Shown here: positions 35,692-42,431 of the stretch, piece by piece
Layout: every line of letters starts with the position of its first letter
How positions within the stretch are numbered: the stretch's first letter is position 1
Assembly (NCBI GenBank): GCA_937960415.1
Contig: CALGPK010000038.1
Coordinates: 1-57,870, forward strand
Length of the DNA: 57,870 nt
Direction of reading: 5' to 3'
Origin: an uncultured Bacteroidales bacterium
Lineage (GTDB): Bacteria; Bacteroidota; Bacteroidia; Bacteroidales; GWA2-32-17
Made by a program: the position numbers and the translations under genes
Notes under the pieces: model-generated
What the model was told of the DNA's origin: nothing
Seen by the model: only the letters and a program-made list of their open reading frames with translations
The model's database searches: none

Positions 35692-36428
35692 CAGGGGCTA
35701 CTTCGGGCATTGGGAAAGCAACTGCATTGCGTTTAGCCGAAAGAAACTATAAGTTAATAATTACTGGAAGAAGAGCTCATTTACTTAATGAACTCGAAAA
35801 ACAATTGCGTCAGAAAACCAGAGTACTTACCTTAAACTTTGATGTTCGCGACTTTAAACAAGTTGAAAAAAGTATTCAATCTATACCTACCGAATGGAAA
35901 AAAATAGATGTTCTTATCAACAATGCCGGATTAGCAGCTGGTCTAAACCCAATCGACAAAGGCGATCTTAATGATTGGGAGGTAATGATAGATACTAATA
36001 TTAAAGGTCTATTGTATGTAACCAAAAAAGTGCTGCCACTAATGGAGCAACGTTCAGAAAAACACATAATCAATATTGGTTCCATCGCTGGCAAAGAAGT
36101 GTATCTAAACGGCAATGTATATTGTGCTACTAAATTTGCTGTAGATGCTTTAAGCAAAGCCATGCGCATCGATTTGCTCGAAAAAGGATTTAAAGTTACA
36201 GCAGTGAATCCGGGTATGACCGAAACAGAATTCTCACTCATTCGATTTAAAGGCAACAAAGAACAAGCCAAAAAAGTGTACGAAGGCATCGAGCCCCTAA
36301 AAAGCGAAGACATTGCTAATGTTATTGATTTTATTCTCTCACTCCCTTCTCATGTTAACATAAACGACATAACGATAATGCCCACCGCACAAGCCACTGC
36401 TACAATTGTACATCGCAAAACCGAGTAA
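35670..36428 (+). CDS. Short-chain dehydrogenase/reductase (YdfG-like)
   Basis: A 252-residue classical SDR. It has the Rossmann motif TGATSGIGKATALRLAERN (7-25), the NNAG motif (about 88-91), the catalytic serine in NIGSIAGKEVY and the YCATK motif (Y and K about 151-155), then PGMTETEFSLIRF. Length and motifs are closest to the YdfG group that oxidises serine-like 3-hydroxy acids or reduces malonic semialdehyde with NADP. The actual substrate is not decidable. It overlaps the unknown membrane protein gene by 22 bases and is followed 3 bases later by a malate/lactate-type dehydrogenase. Confidence 0.92.
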   Translation: MEKTVFITGATSGIGKATALRLAERNYKLIITGRRAHLLNELEKQLRQKTRVLTLNFDVRDFKQVEKSIQSIPTEWKKIDVLINNAGLAAGLNPIDKGDLNDWEVMIDTNIKGLLYVTKKVLPLMEQRSEKHIINIGSIAGKEVYLNGNVYCATKFAVDALSKAMRIDLLEKGFKVTAVNPGMTETEFSLIRFKGNKEQAKKVYEGIEPLKSEDIANVIDFILSLPSHVNINDITIMPTAQATATIVHRKTE

Positions 36429-36431
36429 ACT

Positions 36432-37511
36432 ATGAAAGAAACCTATTCGTACGATGAACTTTATCGTTTTACGAGCAATCTGTTTCAAAAAATTGGTTGT
36501 TCGGAAAATGATGCAAATACTATTGCCGAAGTTTTATTAGCAGCCGAGTTAAGGGGAATTCCTTCGCATGGACTCATGCGTGTTAGCGATTATATCAGCA
36601 TGTTCGAAAAAGGGCGTATTAACACAAAACCCAACATACAAATTATCTACGAAACGCCTACAACTATTACCGTCGATGCCGATAGCTGTTTTGGTATAAT
36701 AGCTGCTAAATTTACCATGAAAAAAGTAATTGAAAAAGCTCATAACACATACTCGGCTTGGGGAACTGTTATCAATTCTACCCATTACGGTATTGCTGGA
36801 TATTATGCAATAATGGCTACTACGCACGATATGATTGGCATGTCTGGAACCAACGCAAACCCGCTGGTTGCACCTACCTGGAGCATATCGCGTATGTTGG
36901 GCACTAACCCACTGGCAGTGGCTGTACCTGCTAAATCCTATCCACCTTTTGTTGCCGATTTTGCCACAACCCCTATTGCACGTGGCAAACTCGCATTACT
37001 CGAACAACAAGGCAAGTCTATCGAATGGGGATTTGTTCAGGATAAAGAAGGCTTACCCTCCAATAATCCTGCTATTCTGAAAGATGGGGGGGCCATAGTA
37101 CCGCTCGGCAGCGATTATGAGCACGGTAGCCACAAGGGGTATTGTATGGCAGCAATCATCGATATCTTTTCTTCTGTATTGGGCGGAGCTAACTTTGGTC
37201 CTTTTGTACCTCCACAGGTTGGTTACATTAAGCCAAGCGAAATTCAAGTTGGTAAAGGATTAGGACACTTTTTTGGTGCTATTCGCATCGATGCATTTAG
37301 ACCCAAAGAGGACTTTTTACGTTCGATGGACGAATGGATCGAAACATTTAAACAAGCCAAACCCGATAAATTCCACACGGAAGTATTAATACCCGGCGAG
37401 CCAGAATACAGAAAAGAACGGTATCACATACAGCATGGTATTTCGTTGCAAAAAGAGGTATATTGCGAACTAACAAAAATTGCAGAAAAATATGCCATCG
37501 ACTTCTCCTAA
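36432..37511 (+). CDS. Malate/L-lactate/ureidoglycolate dehydrogenase family (type 2 MDH/LDH)
   Basis: A 359-residue NAD(P)-dependent enzyme of the LDH2/MDH2 fold, unrelated to classical malate dehydrogenase. Signatures are ELRGIPSHGLMRV, INSTHYGIAGYYA with the family histidine, GTNPLAVAVPA, FATTPIARGKL and GSDYEHGSHKGYCMAAIIDI. Members oxidise malate, lactate, sulfolactate or ureidoglycolate; the substrate here cannot be assigned. It ends with its stop overlapping the stop of the convergent kdsB gene by 4 bases (37508-37511). Confidence 0.92.
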   Translation: MKETYSYDELYRFTSNLFQKIGCSENDANTIAEVLLAAELRGIPSHGLMRVSDYISMFEKGRINTKPNIQIIYETPTTITVDADSCFGIIAAKFTMKKVIEKAHNTYSAWGTVINSTHYGIAGYYAIMATTHDMIGMSGTNANPLVAPTWSISRMLGTNPLAVAVPAKSYPPFVADFATTPIARGKLALLEQQGKSIEWGFVQDKEGLPSNNPAILKDGGAIVPLGSDYEHGSHKGYCMAAIIDIFSSVLGGANFGPFVPPQVGYIKPSEIQVGKGLGHFFGAIRIDAFRPKEDFLRSMDEWIETFKQAKPDKFHTEVLIPGEPEYRKERYHIQHGISLQKEVYCELTKIAEKYAIDFS

Positions 37512-38251
37512 TGAAGTGTTTCTATTTTCTTCAAATCGTCGGGGGTATCAATCGAGATAGACTCAAATTCAGTTTCAACAACAGCAATCGAAAATCCGTT
37601 TTCTATCCACCTTAATTGCTCAAGGGATTCAGCTTTTTCGAGAGAACTTTGCGGTAATTGAGTCAGTAGTTTTAAAATATCGGTTCTGTATGCATACAAG
37701 CCAATATGTTTAAAAAAATGATGAAATTCGAGCCACTTTTCCTTTTCTATATTGCGTAAAAAAGGAATAGTATGCCTGCTAAAATACAAGGCTTTGCCAT
37801 ACTTATCTACCACAACTTTGGGTTTGTTTACATCGAACAATTCATCATAAGTAGTAATTTTCTTTACCAGCGTGGTTATTTGGGTGTTTGCATCATTAAA
37901 TGGCTCTATCACTTTTAGCAATTGATCGGGTTTTATAAATGGCTCATCGCCCTGAACATTAACCACAACATCATACGTAGTATGAGTTGATTGACATATC
38001 AAATCTACAGCTTCGGCACATCTGTCGGTACCGCTTTGGTGATCCACAGAGGTCATTATCACGTTATACTTCAACGATACTACATGGTCGTAAATTCTTT
38101 GGTCGTCGGTGGCTACATACACTATCTCAAATGCTTTTGAGGCCTGTTCGTAAACCCGCTGGATCATAGTTTTGCCTTTAATGTCAATCAACGGTTTACC
38201 CGGAAAACGACTTGAAGCATACCTTGCAGGGATTATTGCTATTGCTTTCAT
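37508..38251 (-). CDS. kdsB: 3-deoxy-manno-octulosonate cytidylyltransferase
   Basis: A 247-residue enzyme that activates KDO as CMP-KDO for lipid A inner-core synthesis. It opens with MKAIAIIPARYASSRFPGKPL, the nucleotide-binding motif, and includes VYVATDD, SGTDRCAEAV, VVNVQGDEPFI and HIGLYAYR, all diagnostic. Together with lptG and the O-antigen genes at the left end it shows the organism makes KDO-containing LPS. Its own -7 box is at 38256-38263, and the long repeat island lies upstream. Confidence 0.96.
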   Translation of the reverse strand: MKAIAIIPARYASSRFPGKPLIDIKGKTMIQRVYEQASKAFEIVYVATDDQRIYDHVVSLKYNVIMTSVDHQSGTDRCAEAVDLICQSTHTTYDVVVNVQGDEPFIKPDQLLKVIEPFNDANTQITTLVKKITTYDELFDVNKPKVVVDKYGKALYFSRHTIPFLRNIEKEKWLEFHHFFKHIGLYAYRTDILKLLTQLPQSSLEKAESLEQLRWIENGFSIAVVETEFESISIDTPDDLKKIETLH

Positions 38252-38255
38252 TTAA

Positions 38256-38263
38256 CAAATGTA
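38256..38263 (-). promoter_or_regulatory. -7 promoter box of kdsB
   Basis: TACATTTG on the minus strand matches TAnnTTTG and lies 4 bases before the kdsB ATG. That close position implies a nearly leaderless transcript, or a different promoter further upstream. Confidence 0.4.
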
Positions 38264-38447
38264 CATTAAATTTTTCAATTACACACAGGCGAATAAAAAT
38301 CCAGTCCAATTTACTTTGCCACTGTGTGTTCGAAGCACAATATATTTCCGAATCAATTTTACTTTTAAGCTAAAGTATTGTCAAAAATAGGTAGAACGTT
38401 TAGAATAACTCACTGGCATAGCGTAAAGGTCGGGTATGTTCTATACC

Positions 38448-38476
38448 GGCACTTGTCTTGGGACAACCTCGGTGCC
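38448..38476. repeat. Imperfect hairpin in the repeat island
   Basis: GGCAC-TTGTC (38448-38457) pairs with GACAA (38462-38466) and GTGCC (38472-38476), with a four-base bulge CCTC between the two right arms. It is the first of several stem-loops in the island. Confidence 0.5.
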
Positions 38477-38605
38477 AATTGGGCAAAGCCATAGTTGCTA
38501 AAGAAGAGTGCTTCGTTTCGATTACATAGGTACGAAGTAAAGATGAATCGTATTGGGAGATTGCTTCGTCGGTTTTTCCCCGCCAGAGGCGGATCGCAAC
38601 GCGAG

Positions 38606-38644
38606 ATTACCACGCCCCGAATTACTTCGGGGCTTGTAATGACG
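38606..38644. repeat. Palindromic extragenic repeat, copy 1
   Basis: ATTACCAC leads into an 8-bp stem GCCCCGAA/TTCGGGGC (38614-38633) with loop TTAC, followed by TTGTAATGACG. The outer ATTAC and GTAAT also pair. A second copy lies at 38794-38833. The loop and inner stem differ between copies while outer parts are nearly identical, as expected for a structured element. Confidence 0.75.
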
Positions 38645-38654
38645 GGGAAGTGCT

Positions 38655-38750
38655 GTCATGGCGAGCGAATCACCCTTTCACCGTCATGGTGAGTGAATCA
38701 CCCTTTCACCGTCATGGCGAGCGAACGCAGTGAGCGAAGCCATCTCTCCA
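38655..38750. repeat. 28-bp tandem direct repeats (two full units plus a partial third)
   Basis: Two 28-base units start with GTCATGG at 38655 and 38683 and differ at only two positions (C to T in both). A third start, GTCATGGCGAGCGAA, at 38711 then diverges into CGCAGTGAGCGAAGCCATCTC. The phrase GTCATGGCGAGCGAAnnnAGTGAGCGAAGCCATCTC is of the kind repeated many times in intergenic regions of some Bacteroidota genomes. Confidence 0.8.
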
Positions 38751-38793
38751 ACACTCACAATACTACAAAGTACATGCAGCATCGTAATGTGAA

Positions 38794-38833
38794 ATTACCA
38801 CACCCCGAATTGTATCCGGGGCTTGTAATGACG
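38794..38833. repeat. Palindromic extragenic repeat, copy 2
   Basis: ATTACCACACCCCGAATTG, TATCCGGGGCTTGTAATGACG: the same layout as copy 1, with a 5-bp CCCCG/CGGGG inner stem, a longer loop, and the outer ATTAC/GTAAT pair kept. Confidence 0.75.
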
Positions 38834-38917
38834 CTATGGGGGCTTGCAATATCAAAGACGTAATAATCTGGGAAGGGAATATATTAAGGAGAAAGATAAA
38901 GAGTTAATTAAAAACAA

Positions 38918-38947
38918 AAAAGAGGTCTGATTTACTTGACCTCTTTT
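38918..38947 (-). terminator. Intrinsic terminator of the rpsF-rpsR-rplI operon
   Basis: On the minus strand AAAAGAGGTC (38938-38947) pairs perfectly with GACCTCTTTT (38918-38927) over a 10-base loop. The stem continues into a TTTTTT-G-TTTTT run. It lies 26 bases after the rplI stop codon. Confidence 0.88.
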
Positions 38948-38973
38948 AAGAATTATTCGCTCAAAAGGAAGGA

Positions 38974-39423
38974 TTATTCTGAAAAAACTTCAAAGGTAAA
39001 GTCAACAGTTATGTCTTTGTAAAGTTTTACTTTGGCTTTATACGTACCAACTTCCTTAATGTTTTCAGCATCGTAGATGGTTATATTCTTACGATCGACC
39101 TGAAAACCCTCTTTATTAAGCACATCGGCAAGCTGAATGGTATTTACGGAACCAAAAATTTTGCCCGTGGAGCTGGTTTTAGCACCTACCTTAATAACCA
39201 TATTGGCAATTTTTTTGGCATTTTCTTCTGCAATTTGCCTAAGTTTAGCCTCTTTGTGTGCTTGCTGTTTTAAGTTTTCTGCTAATATCTTTTTGGCTTG
39301 CTCCGTTGCTATTTTAGCTATTCCTTTGGGAATTAAATAGTTTCGAGCATAACCATCACGTACCTTTACTAAATCGTTTTTATGTCCTAATCCGGGATAG
39401 TCCTGAAGCAATATGATTTCCAT
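38974..39423 (-). CDS. rplI: 50S ribosomal protein bL9
   Basis: A 149-residue protein with the classic bL9 start MEIILLQDYPGLGHKNDLVKVRDGYARNYLIPKG, a long linker helix rich in Lys/Glu (about 45-75) and the C-terminal domain ending in DFTFEVFSE. It is the last gene of the rpsF-rpsR-rplI operon. Unlike its neighbours it has a textbook Shine-Dalgarno sequence, AGGAGG at 39431-39436, seven bases before the ATG. Confidence 0.98.
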   Translation of the reverse strand: MEIILLQDYPGLGHKNDLVKVRDGYARNYLIPKGIAKIATEQAKKILAENLKQQAHKEAKLRQIAEENAKKIANMVIKVGAKTSSTGKIFGSVNTIQLADVLNKEGFQVDRKNITIYDAENIKEVGTYKAKVKLYKDITVDFTFEVFSE

Positions 39424-39430
39424 AAATATT

Positions 39431-39436
39431 CCTCCT
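39431..39436 (-). promoter_or_regulatory. Strong Shine-Dalgarno site of rplI
   Basis: AGGAGG on the minus strand, 7 bases before the ATG at 39421-39423. It is unusual because almost all other starts in this window have no such sequence, as is normal in Bacteroidota. Confidence 0.85.
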
Positions 39437-39438
39437 GC

Positions 39439-39708
39439 TTATTTTAGTAAATCGGTTACAAATGGCAGCAATGCCAGATGACGAGCACGTTTAACTGCCG
39501 TAGCCAGTTGACGCTGATATTTTAACGATGTTCCTGTAATACGACGGGGTAAAATTTTTCCCTGTTCATTTAAAAATTTTTTTAAGAAGTTGGGATCTTT
39601 GTAATCAATATATTTTATACCATTTTTCTTAAAACGGCAATATTTTTTCTTTTTAATTTCAAAAGCCGGCGGCGTTAAATATCTGATTTCGCTATCACTT
39701 TGACTCAT
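39439..39708 (-). CDS. rpsR: 30S ribosomal protein bS18
   Basis: An 89-residue protein with the family core [63 protein letters not shown], ending FVTDLLK. The N-terminal extension (about 1-20) is longer than in E. coli, which is common in Bacteroidota. bS18 sits beside bS6 and bS21 on the platform next to the 16S rRNA 3-prime end. Its start has a perfect Shine-Dalgarno sequence (39716-39722) that overlaps the rpsF stop codon. Confidence 0.97.
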   Translation of the reverse strand: MSQSDSEIRYLTPPAFEIKKKKYCRFKKNGIKYIDYKDPNFLKKFLNEQGKILPRRITGTSLKYQRQLATAVKRARHLALLPFVTDLLK

Positions 39709-39715
39709 ATTCTTT

Positions 39716-39722
39716 CCTCCTT
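39716..39722 (-). promoter_or_regulatory. Strong Shine-Dalgarno site of rpsR
   Basis: AAGGAGG on the minus strand, seven bases before the rpsR ATG. Its first bases belong to the rpsF stop codon (TAAGGAGG). It offers 7-8 bases of pairing with the 16S rRNA 3-prime end. Confidence 0.85.
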
Positions 39723-40071
39723 ATTCTTTATTTGTTGGAATGGTGTTTTTTTCGCGCTTTTTCCGGTTGTACTCAATAGCGTATTTATTGAGTTTAACAG
39801 TTAAAAAACGAATGATACGTTCGTCGCGACGATACTCTGTTTCTAACTTGCTAATAAAATCGGGACTTGCTTTAAATTCAATTAAAGCATAAAAGCCCGT
39901 AGTTTTTTTCTGAATCGGATAAGCCAGTTTTCTTAAGCCCCATTCTTCTTCGTGGACAATCTCCCCTCCATTGTCCGTAATTAAATTTTTAAATTTTTGT
40001 ACCGTTTCCTTCATCTGGGGATCAGACAAAACGGGAGTAATAATGAAAACGGTTTCGTACTGATTTAACAT
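39721..40071 (-). CDS. rpsF: 30S ribosomal protein bS6
   Basis: A 116-residue protein with the standard fold blocks [42 protein letters not shown] and [14 protein letters not shown]. It is first in the rpsF-rpsR-rplI operon. Its own start has no Shine-Dalgarno sequence, in contrast with the two downstream genes. A short basic tail ends at NKE. Confidence 0.97.
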   Translation of the reverse strand: MLNQYETVFIITPVLSDPQMKETVQKFKNLITDNGGEIVHEEEWGLRKLAYPIQKKTTGFYALIEFKASPDFISKLETEYRRDERIIRFLTVKLNKYAIEYNRKKREKNTIPTNKE

Positions 40072-40107
40072 AGGTTCAACAATTTAAATGATTAAAAATT
40101 TGGACTG

Positions 40108-40115
40108 CAAAGGTA
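40108..40115 (-). promoter_or_regulatory. -7 promoter box of the rpsF-rpsR-rplI operon
   Basis: TACCTTTG on the minus strand matches TAnnTTTG and lies 36 bases before the rpsF ATG. No -33 TTTG is seen at the usual distance. Confidence 0.5.
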
Positions 40116-40158
40116 ATAAATATTCTTTTTAAATAGAAAAAATTTAACACAAAATTTG

Positions 40159-41076
40159 TTATATGTTTTGAGTTAATTCGTGAAATACTTCTTCGAGGCT
40201 TTTTTCTTTCTTTTGCATCGATAATACGGTAACTTGCTTTTTTACAGCCAACTGAAACAATAGCGGACGAATATCGTCATCTGCATGAGCTTCTATTAAA
40301 TATTGCATCTTACGTATAGACTTAACTTTACGCACGCCTTTTATGTTTTGCAAATCTTCTATGCTGATGCCTTTATCGAATTCCACATAAATAATTTGTT
40401 TGCTTTTATCGGTTAATTCTTCACGCAAAGCTTCTTTTTGGCTATCTGCTACAATTTTACCTTTATTGATAATAATAACACGATTGCAGATAGCTTCTAC
40501 CTCTTGCATAATATGGGTCGAAAGCAAAACCGTTTTATTCTTTCCTATCTGAGCAATAAGGTTTCGAATTTCGATAATTTGATTGGGATCTAATCCACTG
40601 GTGGGTTCGTCTAAAATAAGCACAGAGGGATTGTGTATTAACGCTTGGGCAATGCCTACACGTTGTTTGTAGCCTTTCGATAACGATCCTATGGTTTTAT
40701 GTTGTTCTATGGTCAAGCCAGTTTGTTCAATAATTTCATCTATACGCTGTTTTTTGTTCTTTAATTTGTAAATGGAAGCTACAAACAATAAGTATTCTCT
40801 AACATACATTTCATAATAAAGAGGATTATTTTCGGGCAAGTAGCCAATTTGACGTTTTATTTCTATTTCGTGAGTTAAAATATCTAATCCATTAACTTTT
40901 ACTGCTCCCAAGGTGGGAGGTATAACTCCCATGATAATTTTCATCATGGTAGTTTTTCCAGCACCATTAGGACCTAAAAAACCAAATATTTCACCTTTAT
41001 TTACTGTAAATGTGACATCATCCAGGGCTTTCTGATTACCGTAAAATTTTGTAACATGATGTACTTCGATCGACAT
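40159..41076 (-). CDS. gldA: Gliding-type ABC transporter ATP-binding subunit GldA
   Basis: A 305-residue ABC ATPase with Walker A GPNGAGKTT (about 35-43), signature LSKGYKQRVGIAQAL, Walker B VLILDEPTSGLDP and switch histidine in STHIMQEVEAI. The opening MSIEVHHVTKFYGNQKALDDV and the C-terminal extension with ISIEDLQNIKGVRKVKSI fit GldA. It should power the GldF/GldG permease encoded about 17 kb away in this window; separated gldA and gldFG are normal in Bacteroidota. The start is supported by a -7 box at 41089-41096. A generic ABC-2 ATPase is the alternative reading. Confidence 0.85.
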   Translation of the reverse strand: MSIEVHHVTKFYGNQKALDDVTFTVNKGEIFGFLGPNGAGKTTMMKIIMGVIPPTLGAVKVNGLDILTHEIEIKRQIGYLPENNPLYYEMYVREYLLFVASIYKLKNKKQRIDEIIEQTGLTIEQHKTIGSLSKGYKQRVGIAQALIHNPSVLILDEPTSGLDPNQIIEIRNLIAQIGKNKTVLLSTHIMQEVEAICNRVIIINKGKIVADSQKEALREELTDKSKQIIYVEFDKGISIEDLQNIKGVRKVKSIRKMQYLIEAHADDDIRPLLFQLAVKKQVTVLSMQKKEKSLEEVFHELTQNI

Positions 41077-41088
41077 GTGTTTTTATGA

Positions 41089-41096
41089 CAAAAATA
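41089..41096 (-). promoter_or_regulatory. -7 promoter box of gldA
   Basis: TATTTTTG on the minus strand matches TAnnTTTG and ends 12 bases before the ATG at 41076. Confidence 0.5.
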
Positions 41097-41139
41097 ATGT
41101 TATTGGCAAATATTTAAAAATTTATTGTTCATAAAAAAA

Positions 41140-42102
41140 TTAAAATAGCCCTTTTTCGTGTTTTTGCTTTAGTACATTAATCATATCTTTTACCATATCG
41201 TCCATTGAAAAAGAAGGATTCCATCCCCATTCTGCACGAGCAAACGAATCGTCGATGCTACGGGGCCATGAGTCGGCTATTGCTTGTCGATAATCTGGTT
41301 TGTAACTGATGGTAAAATTGGGGATGTATTTCTTAATATTGTCGGACAACATTCTAGGAGTAAAACTAAAAGCTGCAACATTGAAATCGTTATGATGTAA
41401 AAGTTTTTCAAAATCGGCGTGAAATAGATCAATGGTTGCTTTTAAACAATCGGGCATATACATCATTGGCAACATAGTATCTTCTTTTAAGAAACACTCG
41501 TAATGTCCGTATTTTATGGCATCATAAAAGATAGCCACAGCGTAGTCGGTAGTTCCACCACCGGGTAGGGTTCCGTTGCTAATAATGCCGGGATATCTTA
41601 ATCCACGAACATCTAAACCATATTTGAGCACATAATAATCGGCCAACAATTCGCCCGCTACTTTGGTAATACCATACATTGAAGTCGGACGTAAAACTGT
41701 TTCCTGAGGTGTATTGTCTTTGGGAGTAGTTGGACCAAATACAGCAATAGAACTTGGATTTAGTACTCTTTTTAGCTTAAATTCTCTGGCAACTTCTAAA
41801 ATGTTTATAAGACCATTCATATTAACATTCCATGCCAGCATTGGGTTTTGTTCGCCTACTGCCGATAAGATAGCAGCCATGTTTATAATAGCATCTATCT
41901 TATATTGTTTTACTATTTCGCTAATACGTTGTGCATCTAAAATATTAACATATTCGTAAACACCACTTTGCAATAAATTTTCGCAAGGATTATCAATGCC
42001 AGCCGCTATTACATGATCGTTGCCATAAATTTTTCTTAATTCGATGGTTAATTCGCTTCCAATTTGTCCTGTAGCACCAATTAACAAAATATTTTTAATC
42101 AT
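41140..42102 (-). CDS. L-threonine 3-dehydrogenase, SDR (epimerase-like) type
   Basis: A 320-residue extended SDR with NAD-binding GATGQIG (9-15) and the catalytic set S117/S118, Y143 and K147 (SMYGITK). It carries the LRYPGIIS, GGGTTDYAVAIF and MMYMPDCLKATIDL blocks that distinguish the bacterial SDR-type threonine dehydrogenase, first described from Flavobacterium, from sugar epimerases. It converts L-threonine to 2-amino-3-ketobutyrate. The partner lyase gene (kbl) is not in this window. Its -7 box is at 42126-42133. Confidence 0.88.
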   Translation of the reverse strand: MIKNILLIGATGQIGSELTIELRKIYGNDHVIAAGIDNPCENLLQSGVYEYVNILDAQRISEIVKQYKIDAIINMAAILSAVGEQNPMLAWNVNMNGLINILEVAREFKLKRVLNPSSIAVFGPTTPKDNTPQETVLRPTSMYGITKVAGELLADYYVLKYGLDVRGLRYPGIISNGTLPGGGTTDYAVAIFYDAIKYGHYECFLKEDTMLPMMYMPDCLKATIDLFHADFEKLLHHNDFNVAAFSFTPRMLSDNIKKYIPNFTISYKPDYRQAIADSWPRSIDDSFARAEWGWNPSFSMDDMVKDMINVLKQKHEKGLF

Positions 42103-42125
42103 AAAAAACGCATTAAAAATTTTGG

Positions 42126-42133
42126 CAAAAGTA
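42126..42133 (-). promoter_or_regulatory. -7 promoter box of the threonine dehydrogenase gene
   Basis: TACTTTTG on the minus strand matches TAnnTTTG and lies 23 bases before the ATG at 42102. No exact -33 TTTG was seen. Confidence 0.5.
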
Positions 42134-42198
42134 AATAAAATGGTTATTTAAGTTAGTGTGAAAAAATTGTTATTAAACCAACTGTATGATAAGAAATA

Positions 42199-42375
42199 TT
42201 ACTTTAGTTCATAAAAACAACGCTTTGGCGAATATATTTTAGCGTCTGCAACAAGCTGTTTAATGGCTTTTTCTACTTCTTTTTTATCAATACCGGTTAT
42301 TTCGGCAATTTCTCCAGCTTTCATCGGTTTGTTTGCTTTTTTCATAGCATCGAGAATAACTTTTGTTGTTTCCAT
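42199..42375 (-). CDS. 58-residue winged-helix DNA-binding protein
   Basis: A short reading frame with ATG at 42373-42375 and stop at 42199-42201. It encodes METTKVILDAMKKANKPMKA, then GEIAEITGIDKKEVEKAIKQ, then LVADAKIYSPKRCFYELK. The pattern is a compact winged helix: helix 1 (3-14), helix 2 (18-26), turn TGID, recognition helix (30-43) and a two-strand wing (44-58), close to MarR/Dprp-like mini-regulators. Strong evidence for reality: both a -7 box (TATTTTTG, 42399-42406) and a -33 TTTG (42428-42431) lie directly upstream, and coding quality is good. It is divergent from lemA. Its targets are unknown; autoregulation of the shared promoter is possible. Confidence 0.8.
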   Translation of the reverse strand: METTKVILDAMKKANKPMKAGEIAEITGIDKKEVEKAIKQLVADAKIYSPKRCFYELK

Positions 42376-42392
42376 ATTTTCATCTATTTTTG
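42362..42392 (+). promoter_or_regulatory. lemA promoter (-33 and -7)
   Basis: TTTG at 42362-42365, 19 bases, then TATTTTTG at 42385-42392: a full match to the Bacteroidota consensus. It is inside the 5-prime end of the divergent winged-helix gene and faces that gene's own promoter. Confidence 0.7.
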
Positions 42393-42398
42393 TTGATA

Positions 42399-42431
42399 CA
42401 AAAATATGGTATTTATGGATAATAATTCAAA
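42399..42431 (-). promoter_or_regulatory. Promoter of the winged-helix gene (-33 and -7)
   Basis: On the minus strand, TTTG at 42428-42431, 21 bases, then TATTTTTG at 42399-42406. Its -7 box is 6 bases from the lemA -7 box on the other strand, and its -33 lies within the lemA coding start. Confidence 0.7.

Larger units (their letters stand above)
38252..38973. other. Non-coding repeat island between kdsB and rplI
   Basis: These 722 bases contain no credible gene. The stretch from about 38410 to 38850 is visibly richer in G and C than its surroundings and is packed with direct repeats and palindromes, listed separately. The right end carries the rplI terminator. A small ACACACAG/CTGTGTGT inverted repeat (38281-38288 and 38322-38329) lies at the left side. 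Reading frames of up to 67 codons exist on both strands here but have repeat-derived composition. The look is of a dispersed extragenic element rather than a decayed protein gene. Confidence 0.65.

Noticed and set aside
38410-38692. Short reading frames on both strands in the repeat island (67 and 65 codons)
   Set aside because: They are built from repeat sequence and overlap each other on opposite strands, with no promoter or start context.
38655-38750. Possible CRISPR array (28-bp repeats)
   Set aside because: The units are directly adjacent with no spacers, only two to three units are present, and no cas gene is near.
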